Shown here: positions 14,056 through 20,088 of the stretch, one piece after another
Layout: every line of letters starts with the position of its first letter
Position numbering within the stretch: the stretch's first letter is position 1
Origin: an uncultured Eubacterium sp.
GTDB taxonomy: Bacteria; Bacillota; Clostridia; Lachnospirales; Lachnospiraceae
Length of the DNA: 20,088 bases
Assembly: GCA_934351445.1 (NCBI GenBank)
Contig: CAKRIZ010000038.1
Span: 1 to 20,088 of the forward strand
Direction: 5' to 3'
The notes under the pieces: generated by a model
Databases searched by the model: none
What the model was told of the DNA's origin: nothing
Seen by the model: only the letters and a program-made list of their open reading frames with translations
Position numbers and translations under genes: made by a program

Positions 14056-16704
14056 ATGAGTAAAGAACTTGCCAAAACATACGATCCGAAAGGAATTGAG
14101 GATCGCCTGTACCAGAAATGGGAAAATAAGGGTTATTTCCATGCGGAAGTAGACCGTTCCAAAAAACCGTTTACGATTGTGATGCCGCCGCCCAATATTA
14201 CGGGACAGCTGCATATGGGACATGCACTTGACAATACGATGCAGGATATTCTGATCCGTTATAAGCGCATGCAGGGCTACAATGCATTGTGGCAGCCGGG
14301 TACCGACCACGCATCGATTGCAACTGAGGTAAAGGTCATCCAGTCGCTGAAGGAGCAGGGGATTAACAAGGCAGATCTGACACGTGAAGAATTCCTGGAG
14401 AAGTGCTGGGAGTGGCGTGAGGAGTATGGCGGACGTATCGTAAAGCAGCTGCGCAAGCTGGGATCTTCTGCTGACTGGGAGCGCGAGCGTTTTACGATGG
14501 ATGAGGGATGCTCCCGTGCAGTCGAAGAAGTATTTACCAAATTATATAAAAAAGGATGGATCTACAAGGGTTCCAGAATCGTCAACTGGTGCCCGGTCTG
14601 CAAGACTTCTATCTCAGATGCAGAGGTAGAGCATGAGGAGCAGGATGGATTTTTCTGGCACATTAACTATCCGGTAGTCGGTGAGGAGGGTCGTTTTGTA
14701 GAGATCGCAACAACCAGACCGGAGACATTGTTCGGAGATACTGCAGTTGCGGTCAATCCTGAGGATGAGCGTTATCAGGATATTATCGGAAAGATGCTCG
14801 TACTGCCTGCGACCGGACGCGAGATTCCTGTCATTGCAGACGCATACGTAGATAAGGAGTTCGGTACCGGATGTGTGAAGATCACACCGGCACATGACCC
14901 GAATGATTTTGAAGTTGGAAAGCGCCATAACCTGGAGGAGATCGTTGTCATCAATGATGATGCGACCATGAATGAGAAAGCAGGAAAATATGCCGGAATG
15001 GATCGGTATGAGTGCAGAAAAGCACTTGTTGCAGACCTCGAGGAGATGGGACTGCTCGTAAAGGTCGTACCGCATTCCCATAATGTCGGCACACATGACC
15101 GCTGCCATACGACGGTAGAGCCGATGATCAAGCAGCAGTGGTTTGTCAAGATGGATGAGATGATCAAGCCGGCAGTAGAGGGTGTGAAGAATGGCGAGAT
15201 CAAGCTGCTGCCTTCACGTATGGATAAGACGTACTTTAACTGGACAGATAATATCCGCGACTGGTGTATCAGCCGTCAGCTCTGGTGGGGACATCGGATT
15301 CCGGCGTGGTACTGTGATGACTGTGGAGAGATGGTTGTATCGGTAGAGAATCCCGGTGTATGTCCGAAATGTGGATGCAAGCATATGACACAGGATCCGG
15401 ATACGCTCGATACGTGGTTCTCATCTGCACTGTGGCCGTTCTCTACACTGGGCTGGCCTGAAAAGACAGAGGATCTCGATTATTTCTACCCGAATGATGT
15501 GCTTGTTACCGGATATGATATTATTTTCTTCTGGGTGATCCGAATGATCTTCTCCGGATATGAGCAGATGGGCAAGGCTCCGTTCCATACTGTATTATTT
15601 CATGGTCTGGTACGTGATTCGCAGGGACGCAAGATGAGCAAATCACTCGGAAATGGTATCGATCCGCTTGAAGTCATTGATAAATACGGTGCAGATGCAC
15701 TTCGTCTGACACTGATTACGGGTAATGCACCCGGAAATGATATGCGTTTCTACTGGGAGCGTGTGGAGGCTTCCAGAAACTTTGCAAATAAAGTATGGAA
15801 TGCATCAAGATTTATCATGATGAATCTGGAAGGAATGACTATCACAGAGCCTTCCACAGATGAATTGCACCCGGCAGATAAGTGGATACTCTCCAGGGTA
15901 AATACACTTGCCAAGGATGCAACTGAAAATATGGACAAATTCGAACTCGGTATCGCTGTACAGAAAGTTTATGATTTTATCTGGGATGAGTTCTGCGACT
16001 GGTATATTGAGATTGCCAAGGTCCGTACTTATAAAAAGGATGAAGATCCGGTATCTGCCAATGCAGCGCTGTGGACATTGCAGACGGTACTTACAAATGC
16101 ACTCAAACTGCTCCATCCGTATATGCCGTTTATTACCGAGGAGATCTTCTGCACCTTACAGAGTGAGGAAGAGACGATCATGCTCTCTAAATGGCCGGAA
16201 TACCGCGAGGACTGGAACTTCCCTGCAGAGGAGACTGCAATTGAGCATTGCAAAGACCTGGTCAAGGCAGTGCGAAATGTGCGTACCCAGATGGATGTAC
16301 CGCCTTCACGCAAGGCAAAATTGATCATAGTATCTGAGAACGCAGATGTACGTGAGATCTTTGAAGCAAATCGTGAAGTATATGTAAATCTTGCATTTAC
16401 GAGTGAGATCGCAGTGCAGGCAGACAAGAGTGGTGTCGGAGAGGATGCGGTATCTGCCGTGATCCCGGACGCAGTAGTTTATCTGCCGTTAGAGGATCTC
16501 GTCGATTTTGAGAAGGAAAAGGAACGCCTGCTGAAGGAGAAGGCTCGTCTGGAGAAAGAATTAGAGCGTTCGCGCAAGATGCTCGGAAATGAAAAATTTG
16601 TGAGCAAAGCACCGGCAGCCAAGATTCAGGAAGAAAAGGATAAACAGGCAAAATATGAGCAGATGATGGCTCAGGTATTGCAGCGTCTGGATCAAATGGT
16701 ATAA
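14056..16704 (+). CDS. valS: Valyl-tRNA synthetase
   Basis: The 882-residue class I synthetase charges tRNA-Val in the cytoplasm. HMGH at 53-56, in the context PPPNITGQLHMGH, is the HIGH signature, and KMSKS lies at 526-530. The CP1 editing domain (about 190-345, including TTRPETLFGDTAVAV and the GTGCVKITPAHDPND motif) clears mischarged Thr. Cysteine pairs near 178-181 (CPVC) and 416-440 (CDDC and CPKCGC) look like zinc-binding knuckles. A C-terminal coiled-coil arm (about 815-880) is present. AAGGAAGG at 14040-14047 precedes the ATG. Length is standard. A FapA-like gene follows after 61 bases with no terminator. Confidence 0.98.
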   Translation: MSKELAKTYDPKGIEDRLYQKWENKGYFHAEVDRSKKPFTIVMPPPNITGQLHMGHALDNTMQDILIRYKRMQGYNALWQPGTDHASIATEVKVIQSLKEQGINKADLTREEFLEKCWEWREEYGGRIVKQLRKLGSSADWERERFTMDEGCSRAVEEVFTKLYKKGWIYKGSRIVNWCPVCKTSISDAEVEHEEQDGFFWHINYPVVGEEGRFVEIATTRPETLFGDTAVAVNPEDERYQDIIGKMLVLPATGREIPVIADAYVDKEFGTGCVKITPAHDPNDFEVGKRHNLEEIVVINDDATMNEKAGKYAGMDRYECRKALVADLEEMGLLVKVVPHSHNVGTHDRCHTTVEPMIKQQWFVKMDEMIKPAVEGVKNGEIKLLPSRMDKTYFNWTDNIRDWCISRQLWWGHRIPAWYCDDCGEMVVSVENPGVCPKCGCKHMTQDPDTLDTWFSSALWPFSTLGWPEKTEDLDYFYPNDVLVTGYDIIFFWVIRMIFSGYEQMGKAPFHTVLFHGLVRDSQGRKMSKSLGNGIDPLEVIDKYGADALRLTLITGNAPGNDMRFYWERVEASRNFANKVWNASRFIMMNLEGMTITEPSTDELHPADKWILSRVNTLAKDATENMDKFELGIAVQKVYDFIWDEFCDWYIEIAKVRTYKKDEDPVSANAALWTLQTVLTNALKLLHPYMPFITEEIFCTLQSEEETIMLSKWPEYREDWNFPAEETAIEHCKDLVKAVRNVRTQMDVPPSRKAKLIIVSENADVREIFEANREVYVNLAFTSEIAVQADKSGVGEDAVSAVIPDAVVYLPLEDLVDFEKEKERLLKEKARLEKELERSRKMLGNEKFVSKAPAAKIQEEKDKQAKYEQMMAQVLQRLDQMV

Positions 16705-16765
16705 AAAATTTGCAAAAGAAGGGCGGCAGGTTCTGCAGGTGATTTTGAGAGAGGAGGTGCAGCGT

Positions 16766-18163
16766 ATGTCATTACCGATGCCGAGCGTGAGAATCACGGA
16801 TGATTGTATGGAGGCATATATGACTGTCTATCCGACAGGAACACCGGAAAATTATACGGTGGAATACCTGGCGGATATTCTGCGCCTGAATCATGTGAAA
16901 ATAGGAATCCTGCAGGATATGCTGCAGGCGGTTGTCGATCATCATATCTACAATAAAGAAGTACTGGTTGCAAAAGGAATGGAAGCGCAGCCCGGTCAGG
17001 ACGGCTATTTTGAGTACATGTTTGAGACGAATTTATCTCAGAAGCCGATTGTCAATGATGACGGAACCGTTGACTATAAAAATATTAAGATGATCGAATT
17101 AGTCACCGAAGGACAGGTGATTGCAGTCTATCACGGCAGCACGGCAGGAACGAACGGATACAATCTGCTGGCTCAATTCCAGATGGCCAAACATGGGATC
17201 GAACTGCCGCCGCTGAGGGGCAGTGGTTTCCAGAGGATGGAAGATGGCGTGACCTATCAGGCGACTGTCAGTGGCAAGATCACGGAATTGAATAACCGTG
17301 TCAATATATTCCCGGTGCACGAATTGTTTGGAGATGTGGATCTGAGCAGTGGAAATATCGAGTTTAATGGGGATGTGATCATACATGGAAATGTGCTGGA
17401 TGGCATGTCCGTAAAAGCAAACGGTACAGTCACTGTGGATAAAGTCGTGGAGGCTGCCTATATAGAGGGCAGAAAAGGCGTGATACTCAGAGGTGGAGTA
17501 TTGGGCAGAAGTGGTGCGACGATTCGCTCCAAGGGAAGTATCGCGGCGATGTTTTTTGAGTATGCGGATGTAGAGGCAGATGGGGACATTGAGGCAGATT
17601 CGTTTCTGGATAGCCATGTTCGTTCGGGTGGCAGGATCACATTGACCGGAAAGAAAGGCTGTATCGTTGGAGGTACGACACATGCAGTGCGCGGCATCGA
17701 AGTACGCGAGCTGGGCAATGTGGTTGGGGCAAATACGGAGGTCTCTGTCGGAGTGAGCTGTGGTGCAGTCGGAAAGGTAGCGACACTTGAACGTCTGCTG
17801 AAGGATGAGGAAGGTCAGCTGCAGCGTATCGAGGAAGGATTGGTACAATTTGAACTGATCATGCGGCAGAAAGGATGCTCTTTCCGCGACGATCCCAGAA
17901 GAATGTCGCTAGTCAAGGAGAAGATTCGCCTGTCGGCGCTCATAGCAGGGAAAAAGGAAGAACTGGCAGCATTTGAAAAGATGCGTGAAGCATCCGGTAA
18001 CGCATCTGTAAAGGTCGTGAAAGCAGTATATCCCGGTGTACGTGTCTATGTGGATGAACAGCATGTCCAGGTTCAGGAATTTCAGAAAGCAGTAGAGTTC
18101 AAGAAATATATGGGAAATATCGGTATGTTTAATATGGGCTATACAGTCAGACAGGACAGTTGA
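16766..18163 (+). CDS. FapA/DUF342 family protein
   Basis: The 465-residue cytoplasmic protein has an N-terminal mixed region (1-150), a central beta-helix-like DUF342 domain (about 165-335), a coiled coil (about 340-410) and a short C-terminal beta domain. Turn motifs such as GDVDLSSGNIEFNGDVIIHGNV (split over 189-210), ADGDIEAD (271-278) and SVGVSCG (327-333) are hallmarks. FapA-family proteins are linked to polar flagellar assembly in Vibrio, and Clostridia often carry them without known function. The start at 16766 follows GGAGG (16753-16757) by eight bases; an in-frame GTG at 16739 lacks a ribosome site. It may be cotranscribed with valS. Confidence 0.88.
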   Translation: MSLPMPSVRITDDCMEAYMTVYPTGTPENYTVEYLADILRLNHVKIGILQDMLQAVVDHHIYNKEVLVAKGMEAQPGQDGYFEYMFETNLSQKPIVNDDGTVDYKNIKMIELVTEGQVIAVYHGSTAGTNGYNLLAQFQMAKHGIELPPLRGSGFQRMEDGVTYQATVSGKITELNNRVNIFPVHELFGDVDLSSGNIEFNGDVIIHGNVLDGMSVKANGTVTVDKVVEAAYIEGRKGVILRGGVLGRSGATIRSKGSIAAMFFEYADVEADGDIEADSFLDSHVRSGGRITLTGKKGCIVGGTTHAVRGIEVRELGNVVGANTEVSVGVSCGAVGKVATLERLLKDEEGQLQRIEEGLVQFELIMRQKGCSFRDDPRRMSLVKEKIRLSALIAGKKEELAAFEKMREASGNASVKVVKAVYPGVRVYVDEQHVQVQEFQKAVEFKKYMGNIGMFNMGYTVRQDS

Positions 18164-18227
18164 GTGCAGGATGTCGACATGTGTCAAATACTGCGATGAA
18201 AAAATGGAATTTATATGGGAATGCTCT

Positions 18228-18257
18228 TGCAAGTAAGTGTCACTCTGGTATATGATA
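18228..18257 (+). promoter_or_regulatory. Candidate promoter embedded in the fapA terminator
   Basis: TTGCAA (18228-18233), an 18-base spacer, then TATGAT (18252-18257, five of six). The -10 box lies in the loop of the terminator at 18239-18282, so initiation near 18264 would escape the hairpin and read into the gene at 18332. The -35 match is modest. Confidence 0.35.
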
Positions 18258-18282
18258 ATTGCGAACCAGAGTGACATTTTTA
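18239..18282 (+). terminator. Intrinsic terminator after the FapA-family gene
   Basis: TGTCACTCTGGT (18239-18250) pairs perfectly with ACCAGAGTGACA (18266-18277) over a 15-base AT-rich loop, followed by a T run. About 15 bases further on, near 18296-18317, a smaller hairpin (TCCTG-CGGG-CAGGA then TTCTTTTT) precedes the ribosome site of the next gene. Confidence 0.92.
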
Positions 18283-18331
18283 TGTGATAGGAAATTCCTG
18301 CGGGCAGGATTCTTTTTAATTGGAGGAAATT

Positions 18332-18472
18332 ATGATAGATTTTGAGGAAGAATTAAAACATTTTCAGCCGAGTGATGAGATTGAGGATGCGGAAGCCGCA
18401 ATTTATGAGCATGATATTACGGATATGACGGATATTATGCAGCAGATGATGAGTGAACTGAAGAGGAAATAA
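18332..18472 (+). CDS. Small acidic hypothetical protein (46 residues)
   Basis: It begins MIDFEEELKHFQPSDEIEDA and ends in an amphipathic Met/Gln-rich helix with a basic tail (ELKRK). There is no membrane span or cysteine. GGAGG (18322-18326) lies five bases before the ATG. The stop is separated from the ATG of the zinc-ribbon/TPR gene by a single base, so the two are almost certainly translated from one mRNA and probably work together. I do not recognise a named family. Confidence 0.75.
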   Translation: MIDFEEELKHFQPSDEIEDAEAAIYEHDITDMTDIMQQMMSELKRK

Positions 18473-18473
18473 A

Positions 18474-19859
18474 ATGGAGTGCTATAATTGTGGAATCGTT
18501 TTGGGCAAGGAACGTGTATGCCCAAATTGTGGAGTGGATCTTCGGATGTACCGCAAATTTGTGGGGATCTCGAATTATTTATATAATACAGCATTGGCAA
18601 AAGCAAAAGAACGTGACCTGTCGGGAGCCATCTCAGATCTGCGTCTGAGCCTGCAGTACAACAAGGTCAACACCAATGCCAGAAACCTGTTGGGACTCAT
18701 CTATTATGAAATGGGTGAAGGCGTAGCGGCTGTCCGTGAGTGGCTGATCAGTAAAGGCTATCAGAATGAAGAAAACCGTGCATCCGAGTATCTGGAAAAG
18801 ACCAAGAAGGATCCGGCAGAAAAAGAAAGAATTAATCAACTGGCACGTAAATATAATCAGGTAGTCGCCTATTGCAGGCAGGATAGTCTGGATCTGGCTG
18901 TGATTCAGCTCAAAAAAATACTGAACGGAAATACCAACTTTGTCAGAGGCTGGCAGCTTCTGGCGCTGATCTATATAAAAAACGGTGAATTAGAGCAGGC
19001 GCGTAAGGCACTGCGCAAGGCTGAGGCGATCGATGCAGGCAGCCCGCTGACCGCACGGTATCAAAAGGAGATTTCACTGCTCGCACATCAGGGAGTGGGA
19101 AAAAAGGCAAAAAAGGCACAGGCGGTCGCTTACCAGAATGGCAATGACACGATTATACAGCCCAAGCTGCGGGGTGATGTTGGTTTTTGGGGAATGGCGG
19201 CTAATCTGCTGGTCGGAGTGGCGGTCGGAGTGGCGATCACCTGGTATCTGGTTGTTCCGGGTGTGCGTAAACAGGCAGTGAGTGATGCCAGTGTGGCTGT
19301 CACGGAAGCCAATAATACGATTTCGGATAAAAACCAGACGATCAAGTCTCTGGAGGAACAGGTCGATGCACTCAGTGGAGATGTAGAGAGCGCACAGGCG
19401 GATATGAAGAACCGGGATGCCGCTGTCTCTGCGAGCGAGGCGCTGCTGACCGCATATGATGCATATATTAATGAAAATATCGAACTGGCCGGCGATACAC
19501 TGGAGGGAATCGATGAGAAACTGCTCTCGGATAACGGCAGAAAGATCATCAAAACATTGCGAGAGCAGGTAAATCAGCAGTATCTGACCAAGGCATATGA
19601 GGTCGGTATGCAGGCATATAACAGCTACAATAATGAAGAGGCGATCGCGCAGCTGTCGAAGGTTGTAGCCATGGATGAGTCTTATGATGACGGTAATGCA
19701 CTGTATAATCTGGCTCAGGCATATCGCAAAGTAGAAGATTGGCAGAATGCGGTCGACACATATTCCAAGGTCGTGTCGCTATTCCCGGATAGCAGTCTGG
19801 CCTACAATGCGAGCCGTTATGTGACGCAGATAGAACCACTGTTGGAGAGCGGGAATTAA
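18474..19859 (+). CDS. Zinc-ribbon, TPR and coiled-coil membrane protein
   Basis: The 461-residue protein starts with a zinc ribbon of four cysteines (C3, C6, C16, C19). Tetratricopeptide-like helices (about 30-105 and 120-205) follow, then a Lys-rich linker, one transmembrane segment (about 238-262), a coiled coil (about 270-325) and a C-terminal TPR pair (about 365-455, with the pattern DDGNALYNLAQAYRKVEDWQNAVDTYSKVV). The zinc-ribbon end is probably cytoplasmic and the C-terminal TPR extracytoplasmic, which would let the protein act as a scaffold across the membrane. Function is unknown. AAGAGGAAAT in the end of the preceding gene can serve as ribosome site. A strong terminator follows 26 bases after the stop. 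Confidence 0.85.
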   Translation: MECYNCGIVLGKERVCPNCGVDLRMYRKFVGISNYLYNTALAKAKERDLSGAISDLRLSLQYNKVNTNARNLLGLIYYEMGEGVAAVREWLISKGYQNEENRASEYLEKTKKDPAEKERINQLARKYNQVVAYCRQDSLDLAVIQLKKILNGNTNFVRGWQLLALIYIKNGELEQARKALRKAEAIDAGSPLTARYQKEISLLAHQGVGKKAKKAQAVAYQNGNDTIIQPKLRGDVGFWGMAANLLVGVAVGVAITWYLVVPGVRKQAVSDASVAVTEANNTISDKNQTIKSLEEQVDALSGDVESAQADMKNRDAAVSASEALLTAYDAYINENIELAGDTLEGIDEKLLSDNGRKIIKTLREQVNQQYLTKAYEVGMQAYNSYNNEEAIAQLSKVVAMDESYDDGNALYNLAQAYRKVEDWQNAVDTYSKVVSLFPDSSLAYNASRYVTQIEPLLESGN

Positions 19860-19885
19860 CAACTGAATCAAACACATAAGTATAC

Positions 19886-19922
19886 AAAAGACACAGTATC
19901 GGATGGATATTGTGTCTTTTTT
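19886..19922 (+). terminator. Intrinsic terminator after the TPR gene
   Basis: AAAAGACACAGTATC (19886-19900) pairs with GATATTGTGTCTTTT (19906-19920) in a 15-bp stem with one G-T wobble and a five-base loop, followed by further T residues. It is separated from the right repeat arm by 13 bases. Confidence 0.93.
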
Positions 19923-19935
19923 GTTTCATGAGTAA

Positions 19936-20073
19936 TAGGCGTTTGCGAAACTATTTTTATCAGGTTTTTGGTCATGCAAGCACATTGTTAAGAGGTCGCA
20001 GCTCCCGCAAGCATGTCTGTTTTGCTTTCGTTGCACGAACCATTCCGATGAGCCTCGGAAAAACCTAACTCGT
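19936..20073 (-). repeat. Right arm of the 138-bp inverted repeat
   Basis: This is the reverse-complement partner of bases 1-138, with nine substitutions and no gaps by hand count. The substitutions cluster in 78-124 of the unit, while the outer 77 bases and the last 14 are unchanged. The copy lies downstream of a strong terminator in otherwise empty DNA, so it is not obviously part of the TPR gene's transcript. Sequence past 20073 (15 bases) may or may not belong to the repeat, because the matching position of the left copy is outside the window. Confidence 0.9.
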
Positions 20074-20088
20074 GTTCAGCAGAGGCTT

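Noticed and set aside
16739..16765. GTG start for the FapA-family gene at 16739
   Set aside because: No ribosome site precedes it, and GGAGG at 16753-16757 points to the ATG at 16766.
19211..19234. Tandem 12-base repeat GGTCGGAGTGGC inside the TPR gene
   Set aside because: It encodes VGVAVGVA of the membrane segment and is explained by low-complexity hydrophobic coding.

Overview
The window reads as chromosomal DNA of an anaerobic Firmicute, most likely a Lachnospiraceae-type Clostridia. This rests on the gene families (DUF819 permease, M20C dipeptidase, HrcA/CIRCE-controlled ClpB, PdaB-like deacetylase, BspA-type leucine-rich-repeat surface proteins, CheC, DUF342/FapA), strong GGAGG-type ribosome binding sites, sigma-A promoters and compact intergenic regions with intrinsic terminators. 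The genus is not certain. No tRNA, rRNA, CRISPR, prophage or transposase is visible, and no intergenic stretch exceeds 300 bases.

Layout. Bases 1-138 are one arm of a long inverted repeat whose partner lies at 19936-20073, so the window is framed by two facing copies (129 of 138 positions identical by hand count). Bases 164-4091 hold a DUF819 permease, a PepD-type dipeptidase and a cytosolic CapA-like metallophosphatase. After a terminator comes clpB (4287-6875), with a textbook CIRCE operator whose spacer contains the -35 box. A bidirectional terminator separates clpB from a minus-strand PdaB-like polysaccharide deacetylase (6991-7824).

Bases 8003-13174 form a five-gene plus-strand block: a FliD-reminiscent small protein, two tandem secreted BspA/LRR_5 proteins with InlB-type B-repeats, a 43-residue single-membrane-span protein, and a two-span membrane protein overlapping it by one base. 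This block is the best candidate for an undescribed (surface) system. A second bidirectional terminator separates it from minus-strand cheC (13272-13895). cheC and valS (14056-16704) diverge from promoters whose -35 boxes overlap almost completely. valS is followed by a FapA/DUF342 gene, a terminator that seems to carry a promoter in its loop, a 46-residue acidic protein, and a zinc-ribbon/TPR membrane protein ending at 19859.

How the parts may work together. clpB is housekeeping stress response and valS is translation. CheC, FapA and the FliD-like fragment are motility-type families, although no flagellar structural gene is present here. The permease and dipeptidase may act together in peptide use; that is inference from adjacency. 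All functional calls come from reading motifs and family knowledge; no database search was run.
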